Below are positions 30,121 to 38,513 of a stretch of 40,646 nt of DNA, one piece after another. The DNA lies in NCBI GenBank assembly GCA_964505725.1, contig CAZDJK010000071.1:1-40646 (forward strand), in the 5' to 3' direction. The notes under the pieces were generated by a model. The model had not been told where the DNA came from. It did not search any database and worked only from the letters and a program-made list of their open reading frames with translations. The position numbers and the translations under genes are program-made. How positions within the stretch are numbered: the first letter of the stretch is position 1; each line of letters begins with the position of its first letter. The DNA comes from CAVRJC01 sp964505725. GTDB taxonomy: Bacteria; Actinomycetota; Acidimicrobiia; IMCC26256; DASPTH01.

Positions 30121-31206
30121 ATGTTCGAACGCTTCACCAAGCCCGCGCGCCGGGCGGTCGTGCTCGCGCAGGAGGAAGCGCGCAGCCTCCACCACAACTA
30201 CATCGGCACCGAGCACATCCTCCTCGGGCTCATCCACGAGGAGGACGGTGTGGCCGCGCGCGCCCTCGCCTCGCTCGACGTCTCGCCCGGTGAGGTGAGG
30301 GCGCGGGTCGACGCGATCGTCGGGCACGGATTGGAGGAGCCGTCGGGGCACATCCCATTCACGCCGCGAGCCAAGAAGGTGCTCGAGCTCGCACTACGGG
30401 AGGCACTACAGCTCGGGCACGACTACATCGGCACGGAGCACATGCTCCTCGGCGTCGTTCGCGAGGGCGAGGGCGTCGCAGCCCAGGTGCTCGTGGGCCT
30501 CGGCCTCGACCTGGCGCGCGTCCGTCAGCAAGTCGTCCGGATCCTCTCCGACTACCCGCCTCCCCCGGCGTCTCCGACTCGGCACGTCGAGGCCGTGCCG
30601 CGTCCGGGGCCCCGTCCGGCTGAGTGCGGCTTCTGCGGCATGGCATCGCCGGAGTGCGGCACCCTCTACGCCGGCCTCGCAGGCGCGCTCATCTGCGAGC
30701 CGTGTGCCTCGAGAATCGGCGGCTCCCATCCCGCGGTCTCCGCGCTCGCTGACACTCGGGTTCGAGCACACGCCGACGAGTCGCTCGCGGCGTTCGAGGG
30801 GACTGGCCCGCCACCCGATGACATCGCAGCCGCGCACCTCGAGGTCGTCGGCGTGTTCCTGGAGCGAGGTGAGCTCAGCGCCGACGGAGAGTTACTCGTC
30901 AACGTGATCGGCGGCGAGAACCTCGGCGGTGCCGCCCGGATCCTGCAGGCGCGCTTCGGCGACGTGGTTGCGCGAGCGCGGCAGGTCGTCGAGGCGACGA
31001 TGTTCCTGAACGACCACGAAGCGGTCCTCCTCTGGTCGGCGACGCTCGACGGATACGAGGTCCGGCCCTCCGACGTCGCGCGCGTCGTACTCGTCGACGG
31101 CAAGTGGAAAGTCACGCGCGATTGCATGGAACGGATGTACGACAGCCTCGGCATCCCGTATCCTCGCGCGCCGCGGGACCCGGATTCGGACCCGCCAACC
31201 GGGTAG
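30121..31206 (+). CDS. Clp N-domain / ClpX-type zinc finger / NTF2-like fusion, no ATPase
   Basis: A 361-aa protein. Residues about 1-72 and 79-147 are two Clp-N repeats as in ClpC (FERFTKPARRAVVLAQEEA, HNYIGTEHILLGLIHEEDGVAA; HDYIGTEHMLLGVVREGEGVAA). A Pro-rich linker follows. Residues 169-195 hold C169, C172, C192 and C195 in the CxxC-19-CxxC spacing of the ClpX zinc finger. The last part (about 236-361) has an NTF2-like look (VEATMFLNDHEAVLLWSATLDGYEV, VVLVDGKWKVTRD). No AAA+ module is present. It may bind substrates or partners of the Clp protease as an adaptor, which is inference. Confidence 0.85.
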   Translation: MFERFTKPARRAVVLAQEEARSLHHNYIGTEHILLGLIHEEDGVAARALASLDVSPGEVRARVDAIVGHGLEEPSGHIPFTPRAKKVLELALREALQLGHDYIGTEHMLLGVVREGEGVAAQVLVGLGLDLARVRQQVVRILSDYPPPPASPTRHVEAVPRPGPRPAECGFCGMASPECGTLYAGLAGALICEPCASRIGGSHPAVSALADTRVRAHADESLAAFEGTGPPPDDIAAAHLEVVGVFLERGELSADGELLVNVIGGENLGGAARILQARFGDVVARARQVVEATMFLNDHEAVLLWSATLDGYEVRPSDVARVVLVDGKWKVTRDCMERMYDSLGIPYPRAPRDPDSDPPTG

Positions 31207-31217
31207 AGGGCGGACCG

Positions 31218-31520
31218 ATGCCGACGCTGCACATTGAGCACGCGATCACCGACCTCGAGACGTGGCTCGGCGCGTTTGCCGGCTTCGCCGACGCGCGCCG
31301 TCAGGCGGGCGTGCGCGCGCAGCGGATCCAGCGCCCCGTGGACGACCCGCACTACCTCCTCGTCGACCTCGACTTCGATACCATCGACGCCGCGCAGCAC
31401 TTCCTCGACTTCCTCAACACCACGGTCTGGGCGATCCCCGAGAACGCACCCGCGCTCGCCGGACGGCCGAGGACGATGATCCTCGAGCCGGCCGAGGCCG
31501 GCTCGGCAGGTTCGGCCTAG
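31218..31520 (+). CDS. small protein, possible dimeric alpha/beta-barrel
   Basis: A 100-aa protein. TLHIEHAITDLETWLGAFAGFADARRQAGV, then HYLLVDLDFDTIDAAQHFLDFLNTTVW has the strand-helix-strand-strand-helix order of ferredoxin-like dimeric barrels (ABM-like), but no family is certain. ATG 31218 is chosen with GAGGGCGG upstream; longer in-frame starts run into the previous gene. It starts 12 bp after the Clp-N gene and its stop overlaps the opposing UbiB-kinase stop by 4 bp. Confidence 0.75.
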   Translation: MPTLHIEHAITDLETWLGAFAGFADARRQAGVRAQRIQRPVDDPHYLLVDLDFDTIDAAQHFLDFLNTTVWAIPENAPALAGRPRTMILEPAEAGSAGSA

Positions 31521-33520
31521 TTCAAGCCGTCGCGCAGGACCGCGACGATCACGCGCATCGCGAGGACGGTCGCGCAGAACAGGCCGAAGTAGCCCAGCAC
31601 ACGGAACAGGGACGTGTCGCCCGAGAAGGGGGGGCCGCCCTCGATGGCGATGAGGCCGACCGACAGCAGTCCGATGGTGCCGGCGAGGAACGCGAGGACC
31701 GAGCGGTTCACCAGCTTGGTCACGACCTGCTCGTCGTGGTCGTCGGCGAAGTGGCTCACGCGCACGCGCAGACCCTCGCGTTCGATGGACGTGAACGCGC
31801 GGTCGATGTGACGCGGCAGCCGCCGCAGCATCGGCACCGTCCGCAGCACCTCGTCGCGCACGGTCTGCTGGATCGTCCCCGGCGTGATCTGGCCCCGCGC
31901 CCACTTCAGCGCGATGTCCTGCGCGGAGTCGACGACCGAATAACCGGGAGCGATGGTGACGAGCGTCCCTTCGAGCACCAGGAGGGCGCGGAAGAAGGTG
32001 CTCAGCTCCGGTGGTAGCGAGATCCCGAAGTCGAAGAAGAGCTGGAACATCGCGGTGAACATCGCGGCGTCGGGGCGGGTGCCGGGCGCGAGGTGCTGCG
32101 CCATGAAGCGCGCCAGCGCCCGTTCGAACTCCATCACGTCGGCCCCGCGACGCAGGCGGCCGACCTGCAGCACTGCGTTCGCCACCATGTCGGCGTCGCG
32201 GCGCGCCACCCCCGCCATCATGTCGCGGAGTGACGCCTGCTCGCCGGGGTCGAGCCGCCCGGCCGCGCCGAAGTCGATGAGCGCGAGGCGCCCGTCGGCG
32301 AGCAGCATCACGTTGCCCGGGTGGGGGTCGGCGTGGAACACGCCGTCCTGGAGCATCTGCTCGAGGAACGACCGCAACAGGTAGTCGGCGAGGCGCTTCC
32401 TCGTCGCGGCCTGGCCCTCGCGCCACACGACGTCGCGCACGCTCGTGCCGTCGACCCACTCCATCACCAACACGCGCGACGTGGTGAGGTCGTCGTACAC
32501 CTTGGGCACGTACACGTGCTGGTCGCCGTCGAGCCCGGCGGCGATGGTGCGCGCGTTGCGCGCCTCCACCCGGAAGTCGAGCTCCTCACGCAGGCGCGCG
32601 CTGAACTCGTCGACGAGCTCGCTGACGTGGTACTCGGGGCCCCACGACGTGCGGTGCTCGACGACGTTGCCGAGCTCCGCGAGCACCGAGAGGTCGACGC
32701 CCACCGTCTCGTCGATCCCGGGACGCTGGACCTTGACCACGACCGGGCTGCCGTCGGGCAGCTCGGCGCGGTACACCTGGCCGATCGACGCCGCCGCGAG
32801 CGGCTCCCAGTCGAAGGCGGCGAAGGCCTCGTCGACCGGCGCGTCGAGCTCGGCCTCGAGCAGCTCGGCGACCGGCTCCCGGGGCGCCGGGCGCACGTGG
32901 TCCTGGAGCCGTGAGAGCTCCTGCGTGGCCTCGGGAGTGAGGAGATCGGAACGGGTCGAGAGGATCTGGCCCAGCTTCACGAACATCCCGCCGCACTCCT
33001 CGAGCGCGAGGCGGAGCCGCCGCACCGTCGGCGGTCGTCTACCACCCTCGGCCGTCTCGTCGCGCGGGCCCAGGCCGAGCGAGGGGCCGAGGCCGTTGCG
33101 CACCGCGATGCGTGTGATCTCGGCGTAGCGCCGCACCTGCTTGCTGCGCCGGCGGAGCGCTCGTACGGGGTGCGGGATCGACCGGAACCCGCTCGAGGCG
33201 CGCGCCAGCGCCCCGGGGCGGGCGAGGAACTCGATCCACACGCCGGCCGCCAACGCCCCGAACAGGGTGAACAGGAACAGGTTGCGGCCGAAGCCGTCGG
33301 ACGCGGTCTTGCGCTGGTCCGCGATCAGCAACGACACGAGCACCCCGAGGCCGAAGCCGAACAGCCCCGAGAGCACGCTCGCGGCGAACGACCGGCGTAC
33401 GCCGAGCACCCGTCCGACGAGCGCGCCGCCGAGCATCGCGAACAGGAACGCAGGGACGAGGAGCCAGAGGTCGTCGCCCAGGCGGTCGAACACGGATGCC
33501 GCGACCATCGCCACCAGCAC
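31517..33520 (-). CDS. ABC1/UbiB (AarF) family atypical kinase, membrane-bound
   Basis: A 667-aa protein. An N-terminal membrane part (about residues 15-105, three spans) is followed by the ABC1 kinase-like domain: KxGQ motif FVKLGQILSTRSDLL, the Ala-rich loop AAASIGQVYRAEL, VVVKVQRPG, ERA-like ELDFRVEARNA, VMEWVDG, catalytic-loop VFHADPHPGNVM and LALIDFGAAG. Two C-terminal spans end it. Family members support quinone or lipid metabolism through ATPase activity. The N-terminal membrane block is unusual for classic UbiB. Starts at 33520 (GTG), 33514 or 33508 are all possible. Confidence 0.9.
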   Translation of the reverse strand: MLVAMVAASVFDRLGDDLWLLVPAFLFAMLGGALVGRVLGVRRSFAASVLSGLFGFGLGVLVSLLIADQRKTASDGFGRNLFLFTLFGALAAGVWIEFLARPGALARASSGFRSIPHPVRALRRRSKQVRRYAEITRIAVRNGLGPSLGLGPRDETAEGGRRPPTVRRLRLALEECGGMFVKLGQILSTRSDLLTPEATQELSRLQDHVRPAPREPVAELLEAELDAPVDEAFAAFDWEPLAAASIGQVYRAELPDGSPVVVKVQRPGIDETVGVDLSVLAELGNVVEHRTSWGPEYHVSELVDEFSARLREELDFRVEARNARTIAAGLDGDQHVYVPKVYDDLTTSRVLVMEWVDGTSVRDVVWREGQAATRKRLADYLLRSFLEQMLQDGVFHADPHPGNVMLLADGRLALIDFGAAGRLDPGEQASLRDMMAGVARRDADMVANAVLQVGRLRRGADVMEFERALARFMAQHLAPGTRPDAAMFTAMFQLFFDFGISLPPELSTFFRALLVLEGTLVTIAPGYSVVDSAQDIALKWARGQITPGTIQQTVRDEVLRTVPMLRRLPRHIDRAFTSIEREGLRVRVSHFADDHDEQVVTKLVNRSVLAFLAGTIGLLSVGLIAIEGGPPFSGDTSLFRVLGYFGLFCATVLAMRVIVAVLRDGLN

Positions 33521-33547
33521 GAGAAGCTAGCGGGAACGCCTCCTCAC

Positions 33548-33598
33548 CGAGGTTGCGTCACCTGGGCCGACATGGTCGGCGCGAGCGACGCAACCTCG
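33548..33598. repeat. 51-bp nested palindrome, copy 4
   Basis: Arms CGAGGTTGCGTCA (33548-33560) and CGACGCAACCTCG (33586-33598), one mismatch; the 25-bp centre holds GCCGAC/GTCGGC. It lies 19.5 kb from copy 1-3 and 13 bp beyond the stop codon of the acyl-CoA ligase gene, with no DUF559 gene nearby. Confidence 0.9.
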
Positions 33599-33611
33599 GG
33601 TGGAGAGGTGG

Positions 33612-35252
33612 CTAACCGAGGCGCTCGACGACGATCTCACCCCCGGCGTGACGGACGCGCAGCACCTTCTTGTCGAACTTCCCGACGCTCGTCTTGGGTA
33701 CCTGGTCGATGAAGGCCCACTGCTCGGGCAGCTGCCACCGCGCCACGCGGTCGGAGAGGAACCGGCACAGCTCGTCGGCCGTGACCATCGACGACTCCCG
33801 ACGCACCACGCAGGCGAGCGGTCGTTCGCCCCACCGGTCGTCGGGCACCGCGATCACCGCCGCCTCGATCACCCCCGGGTGCGCCATGACATGGCCCTCG
33901 ATCTCGACCGACGAGATCCACTCGCCGCCCGACTTGATCACGTCCTTCATGCGGTCGCTGATCCGCAGGAACCCGTCGGGCGTGATCGCGGCGCTGTCGC
34001 CGGTGCAGAACCAGCCGTCGTGCATGCGGTCGAGCGCCGGGTCGTTGTAGTACCCGTCGGTGACCCACGGCCCGCGGACCTCGAGCTCTCCCACCGCAAC
34101 CCCGTCGTTGGGGAGCTCGTTGCCCTCGTCGTCGACGATGCGGAACTCGACCCCGGGCAGGAACCGCCCCGAGAGGGCGCGCCAGTCGAAGTCCTCGTCC
34201 GTCCCCGGCTCGACGCCCCGCGGCGGCCATGCGACCGCGCCGAGGGGGTTCATCTCCGTCATGCCCCACCCCTGCACGATGGGGACACCGAACCGCTCGG
34301 AGAAGCGCTGGATCAGAGACCGGGGCACCGCGGACCCGCCGCTCAGCACCCCGGCGAGTGACGACAGGTCGACATCGTGCGACTCCGCGTAGTTGAGGAC
34401 GTCGCTCCAGATCGTGGGGACGCCGCCGGTGAGGGTGACGCGCTCGTGCTCGATCATGCGCGTCACGTGCTCCGCCTGCAGGTAGCGCCCGGGCATGACC
34501 AGCCGGCCCCCGACCGCCCACGTGGCGTACGGGAAGCCCCACGCGTTCGCGTGGAACATCGGGACCACCGGGAGCACGGTGTCGTCCTGGGTGAAGCGCA
34601 ACGCCGAGGTGCTGCAGACCGCCATCGCGTGGAGCCACGTGGAACGGTGCGAGTACACGACCCCCTTCGGGTTGCCCGTCGTGCCGCTCGTGTAGCACAT
34701 CGCGGCGGCCTCGCGTTCGTCGACGTCGGGCCACGGGTAGCCCAGCGACTCGGCCGCGAGCAACTCCTCGTAGCCCAGCACCTGCGCACGTGGCACGGCG
34801 TCGGCGAGCGGCGACCGGTCGGCGTCGCCGAGCACGATGTAGTGCTCGACGGTCTGGAACTGCGGGGCGACCGCAGCGAGTGACGAGACCTGGTCGCCGG
34901 ACACGATGATCGTGCGGTCCTCGGCGTGGTTCACGATGTACGCGAGCTGCTCGGGGAACAGCCGGACGTTGAGGGTGTGCAGCACCGCGCCCATGCACGG
35001 CACCGCCATGTACGCCTCGAAGTGCTCCTGCACGTTCCACGCGAAGGTGGCGACGCGGTCGCCGCGCCCGATGCCGAGCCGCCGGAGCGCCCCCGCCAGC
35101 CGCTCCGCCCGATCGCCCACCTCGGCGAACGAGGCGCGCCGGAAGGTACCGCCGTCGTAGGTGACGACCTCGCTGGTGCGACCGTGCACGAACCGCCCGT
35201 GACGGAAGAGCATCCCGACCGACAGCGGGAAGTCCTGCATCGTCGAGAGCAT
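33612..35252 (-). CDS. fatty-acyl-CoA synthetase (AMP-binding family)
   Basis: A 546-aa adenylate-forming ligase that activates a fatty acid with ATP and joins it to CoA. Motifs: P-loop YTSGTTGNPKGVVYSH, GGSAVPRSL, QGWGMTEMNPLG, WFCTGDSAAI, the hinge FLRISDRMKDVIKSGGEWIS and the C-terminal TSVGKFDKKVLR with the catalytic Lys. The N-terminal region with HTLNVRLFPEQLAYIVNHAED places it among medium/long-chain acyl-CoA ligases. ATG 35252 has a GGGGTGGG stretch upstream. It fits the other acyl-CoA genes to its right. Confidence 0.94.
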   Translation of the reverse strand: MLSTMQDFPLSVGMLFRHGRFVHGRTSEVVTYDGGTFRRASFAEVGDRAERLAGALRRLGIGRGDRVATFAWNVQEHFEAYMAVPCMGAVLHTLNVRLFPEQLAYIVNHAEDRTIIVSGDQVSSLAAVAPQFQTVEHYIVLGDADRSPLADAVPRAQVLGYEELLAAESLGYPWPDVDEREAAAMCYTSGTTGNPKGVVYSHRSTWLHAMAVCSTSALRFTQDDTVLPVVPMFHANAWGFPYATWAVGGRLVMPGRYLQAEHVTRMIEHERVTLTGGVPTIWSDVLNYAESHDVDLSSLAGVLSGGSAVPRSLIQRFSERFGVPIVQGWGMTEMNPLGAVAWPPRGVEPGTDEDFDWRALSGRFLPGVEFRIVDDEGNELPNDGVAVGELEVRGPWVTDGYYNDPALDRMHDGWFCTGDSAAITPDGFLRISDRMKDVIKSGGEWISSVEIEGHVMAHPGVIEAAVIAVPDDRWGERPLACVVRRESSMVTADELCRFLSDRVARWQLPEQWAFIDQVPKTSVGKFDKKVLRVRHAGGEIVVERLG

Positions 35253-35469
35253 TCAGCCCACCCCTTGTGCCGACGAGCTCATGGTCCGAGCGTAACCTCC
35301 CCGTCCGTTCCTCGAAGCACGCTCCGTGAGCGTTTCGCCGCCACGCGCCGCACGCGGCGCGCCGGTCAGCGCCTGCCACAACCGCCACGCGCCGAATCCG
35401 ACGGCCATGGCGGGGACCAGCGTCAGCTGCGACCGGCGCGCCCCCGTACGAGCGTCGCTCCCGCCCGCG

Positions 35470-36030
35470 TCATCCCCCGTAGTTCATGCGGGTGTCGTGC
35501 ATCGCGAGCACGGGAGTGTCCTCTGCGGCGCCGAAGGCGGCGTCGACGACCTCGCCGACGAACAGCGTGTGCCCACCCACCTCCACCTGCTGGCGGACCT
35601 CGCAGTCGACGTACGCGACCGCCTGGTCGAGGATCGGCGCCCCGGTGAGCCCGTCGTGGTACGGGATTCCGTTGAGGGTGTGCTCGGCGAGATCGACATC
35701 GACGGGCTTGGTGAACTTCCGCACCAGCGCGCGGTCCTCGGTCGCGACGAGGTTCACGCTGAACACGCCGCCGTCGACGACGAGCTGGTGGGTGAACGCG
35801 GCCCGCTCCACCGCGACCGCAACCAGCTTCGGGTCGAACGACACCTGGGTGACCCAGTTCGCGGTCATGCCGTTCCGCCGCTCCCCAGCGCGGGAACCCA
35901 CGACGTACAGCCCGCTCGGCATCTTCCAGAGCACGCGGCGCCGGAGCTTGTCGTACTCGACGCGCTCGTCGTCGGTCGCGGCGCGCGGAGGGTAGGGGCC
36001 GATAGGACCGGTTCCGCCGGGCTCCGCCAT
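35470..36030 (-). CDS. flavin reductase family protein
   Basis: A 186-aa FMN-binding split-barrel protein. RRRVLWKMPSGLYVVGSRAGERRNGMTANWVTQVSFDP is the flavin-binding start, followed by VAVERAAFTHQLV, FSVNLVATED, a Y-V-D-C-E-V strand and HTLFVGEVVDAAF. Such proteins bind FMN and may supply reduced flavin to a monooxygenase. A TAGCCT box lies 6 nt before the ATG. The 217 bp to the ligase gene hold no gene I can support. Confidence 0.9.
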   Translation of the reverse strand: MAEPGGTGPIGPYPPRAATDDERVEYDKLRRRVLWKMPSGLYVVGSRAGERRNGMTANWVTQVSFDPKLVAVAVERAAFTHQLVVDGGVFSVNLVATEDRALVRKFTKPVDVDLAEHTLNGIPYHDGLTGAPILDQAVAYVDCEVRQQVEVGGHTLFVGEVVDAAFGAAEDTPVLAMHDTRMNYGG

Positions 36031-36036
36031 GCCGGC

Positions 36037-36042
36037 AGGCTA
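36037..36042 (-). promoter_or_regulatory. candidate -10 box TAGCCT, leaderless
   Basis: On the minus strand TAGCCT lies 6 nt before the flavin reductase ATG at 36030. Confidence 0.45.
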
Positions 36043-36077
36043 TCGAGGAGCCGCCGGCCGGCGGGGTCCGCACGCGC

Positions 36078-36812
36078 TCACAACGCTCTGACCGCGCCCG
36101 GTGATGCGCTGAGCGCGCGGGCGAGGTCGCCTTCGCGCGCGAGCCCTTCCCCGAGCGGGAGGTCGAGCGCGCTCCAGACCGCGGCCTTGGCGGCCTGCAC
36201 CGCCGCCGCGGGTCGCCGCGCGATGCGGTCGGCGAGCGCGTCGGTGTAGCCGGCTAGCTCGGCGCGCGGCACGACCTCGTCGAGGAAGCCACGCTCCCAA
36301 GCGTCGCCGGCGGGGATCCGGTCGCTGGTGAGGATGGCGTCGAGCGCGGCGCCGGTGCCGCGGACGCGAGGCAGCGTCTGACTCGCACCCCCAGCTGGGA
36401 TCATGCCGATCCGCGCCTCGGGCAGCGCCACGACGCAGTCGTCGGCCGCGAGGCGCACGTCGCATTGCAATGCGAGCTCGAACCCGAAGCCGACGGCGAA
36501 GCCGTGCATCGATGCGATCATCGGCACCGGAACAGCACGGAGCAGGCCCCACACGTCCCGCCCCCAGCGCGCGTCGCGCATCGCCCACAACGACGGCGCG
36601 GTGCCGAACTCGTTGAGGTCCGCCCCGGCCGAGAAGTGCTCGCCCGCCGATCGGAACACGACGACGCGCACGTCGGGATCGGCGATGATCGCCCCTAGGA
36701 CGTCACACAGCTCGTCGCGCGTCGCGACGTCGTACACGTTGATCGGCGGGTGGTCGAACGCGATCTCGGTGACATGACCGCGCGCGCCGACGCGGAGGCG
36801 GGCCTCGGTCAC
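36078..36812 (-). CDS. enoyl-CoA hydratase/isomerase (crotonase) family protein
   Basis: A 244-aa crotonase. ITEIAFDHPPINVYD-like start, HFSAGADLNEFG (first oxyanion segment), IASMHGFAVGFGFELALQCDVRLAA (second), and LPEARIGMIPAGGASQTLPRVRG are visible. The Glu in LPEARIG is kept. It starts GTG overlapping the stop of the CoA-transferase gene (GTGA, 4 bp), so it is the last gene of the crotonase / CoA-transferase / crotonase operon. Its exact reaction, hydration or isomerisation, cannot be told. Confidence 0.9.
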   Translation of the reverse strand: MTEARLRVGARGHVTEIAFDHPPINVYDVATRDELCDVLGAIIADPDVRVVVFRSAGEHFSAGADLNEFGTAPSLWAMRDARWGRDVWGLLRAVPVPMIASMHGFAVGFGFELALQCDVRLAADDCVVALPEARIGMIPAGGASQTLPRVRGTGAALDAILTSDRIPAGDAWERGFLDEVVPRAELAGYTDALADRIARRPAAAVQAAKAAVWSALDLPLGEGLAREGDLARALSASPGAVRAL

Positions 36813-37768
36813 GTCGTCTCCTGCTCGAGGAGGAGCCCCACCGCGTCCTCCAGCGAAACCCGCGCCCGCGAGCCCGGACCGTGGGCGGTCACGAGCGCCG
36901 CGCCCACTCCGGCCGCGAGCAGCCCGGCAACCGGGTCGGCCACCGACGTGCGCCCGAGGCGGGGCGGATCGTGGCGCGCGGCCCAGCCGCCACGGCTCTC
37001 GGCCACGAAGCCGTAGCCGGGGCGGTCCTCGCGCGCCAGCGCGCTGATGCGGAGGACGCGGAGCGCGGGATTCAGCTCGCGCAGGGCGCCGTGGTCGAGC
37101 GCGAGGTTGGCGAGCACGCGCGGAGTGTTCGCGTCGACGAGGAGGTCGGCGCGTGTGAGCAGGTCGGCGAACGTGCTGCGATCGCGGGGCGCGTCCAGGT
37201 CGAGGGACACCGCCTCACATCCGGCCATGAGCGCGTCGCGGAGCGGGAACGGATCGGGCCGACGCGGGTTCTCGACCCGTACGACCCGCGCCCCGAGCCG
37301 GGCCAGCGCCATGCCGGCGAGCGGCGCCGCCCATGCCGAGCCGAGGACCACGACGGTCGCGCCGTCGACGTCGAGTGGTCGCGACGACCAGGCGAGCGAG
37401 GCGGCGGGCGCCGCCCCTGCCCGCACCGCGGCGGCGGGGAGGAGCCAGTGTCCCGCCTCGGCGTCGACGACCTCGGCGGGGAGGTCGCGCAGGTCGGGCA
37501 ACGGTGCCCCCGGCGGCACCGGGGCACCGAGCGATACCGCCATCGCGACGAACGTGGGCCACACCGTGGACGGCCCGGGGTGCACCCAGCCGTCGGCCGC
37601 GCGCAGCAGCGTGCCGGGGTGCGGCCAGGGGCGTCCCTGCGCGGCGCGCGCGACGAGCTCGGCCCCGGGACGGGACACGGGCAGATGGGCGAGGCCGAGA
37701 CGGTCACACAGCTGGCGCGTCACGCGCTGTGCGGTGACGACGGCCGGCCGGCGGAGCGCGGTGCTCAT
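36809..37768 (-). CDS. short CoA-transferase family III (CaiB/BaiF-like) protein
   Basis: A 319-aa protein, shorter than the usual 380-450 of the family. The first 140 residues have the lid-type segment TLLRAADGWVHPGPST that normally comes late in CaiB proteins. Then VVLGSAWAAPLAGMALARLGARVVRVENPRRPDPF, the usual N-terminal CoA-binding start, follows, with LDLDAPRDRSTFADLLTRADLLVDAN and LRISAL. The order looks permuted, and the catalytic Asp segment after the N-terminal fold is hard to place. It may be a permuted or non-catalytic relative. Both ends overlap neighbouring crotonase genes by 4 bp. Confidence 0.8.
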   Translation of the reverse strand: MSTALRRPAVVTAQRVTRQLCDRLGLAHLPVSRPGAELVARAAQGRPWPHPGTLLRAADGWVHPGPSTVWPTFVAMAVSLGAPVPPGAPLPDLRDLPAEVVDAEAGHWLLPAAAVRAGAAPAASLAWSSRPLDVDGATVVVLGSAWAAPLAGMALARLGARVVRVENPRRPDPFPLRDALMAGCEAVSLDLDAPRDRSTFADLLTRADLLVDANTPRVLANLALDHGALRELNPALRVLRISALAREDRPGYGFVAESRGGWAARHDPPRLGRTSVADPVAGLLAAGVGAALVTAHGPGSRARVSLEDAVGLLLEQETT

Positions 37769-38463
37769 TCGCCGGTGAAGTCCGGGTCGCGCTTGTCGAA
37801 GAAGGCGGCGATGCCCTCCGCACGGTCCCGCGTCGTGGACAGGAGCAGGTTGAGATCCGACTCGAGCCGGAGGCCGTCGGCCAGCGTGAGGTCGAGACCG
37901 CGCTGCACCGCGTCGCGCGCGGCCTGCTGGGCGCGAGGCGCGCCGGCAGCCATTCGGGCTGCGAGCGCCCGGGCGTGCTCCATCGCGTCCGCCGCGCACG
38001 TCGCAACGCCGTGGCGCGCGAGCGCGACGGCATCGGCCTCGTCCCCGACCACGAGCAGGCGCAACGCGAACGCCGGCCCCGCGACGCGCGTGACCCGCTG
38101 GGTGCCGCCCCAGCACGGCAGCTCGCCCAGGCCCACCTCGGGGAACGCGAGGGTGGCGGATAGCCCGGCGACGCGCAGGTCGGCTGCGAGCACTACTTCG
38201 GCGCCGGCGCCGAGCGCGGCACCGTCCCAGGCCGCGATCGTGGGCGCGGGGAACGCCGCGATCAGGGCGGCCGGGTCGCGTACGCCGCGCGGCGTGGACG
38301 GGCGGGGCTCGGCGGCACCGACACCCCGCGGCGCGAGGAGCAGGAGCGCCCGCGGCCGGCTGTCGGCGTGCGCCTCGAGCGAGGCGACCAGATGCTCGCA
38401 CGTGGGCGCGCGCGGGTCGGCGAGGGGGCCCGGCTCGAGCTCGATGACGGCGACGTGGTCCAT
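37765..38463 (-). CDS. enoyl-CoA hydratase-like (crotonase) protein
   Basis: A 232-aa crotonase relative. The middle keeps AAWDGAALGAGAEVVLAADLRVAG and LAFPEVGLGELPCWGGTQRVTRVAG, the two segments that form the CoA pocket and oxyanion hole. The first oxyanion loop (AGADL in relatives) is replaced by LLLLAPRGVGAAEPRPSTPRG, so activity is less certain. The C-terminus LDLTLADGLRLESDLNLLLSTTRDRAEGIAAFFDKR is typical. GGTGGG precedes the ATG at 38463. It is the first of the three coupled genes. Confidence 0.86.
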   Translation of the reverse strand: MDHVAVIELEPGPLADPRAPTCEHLVASLEAHADSRPRALLLLAPRGVGAAEPRPSTPRGVRDPAALIAAFPAPTIAAWDGAALGAGAEVVLAADLRVAGLSATLAFPEVGLGELPCWGGTQRVTRVAGPAFALRLLVVGDEADAVALARHGVATCAADAMEHARALAARMAAGAPRAQQAARDAVQRGLDLTLADGLRLESDLNLLLSTTRDRAEGIAAFFDKRDPDFTGE

Positions 38464-38513
38464 GCACCCACCAGGGTGCCAGACGCGGACCGTGGGGCGG
38501 TCGGGATCCGACG

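Noticed and set aside
35253..35408. A 51-codon minus-strand frame between the flavin reductase and the acyl-CoA ligase, with a hydrophobic start.
   Set aside because: No ribosome binding site, no -10-like box and no recognisable family; could be chance in GC-rich DNA.
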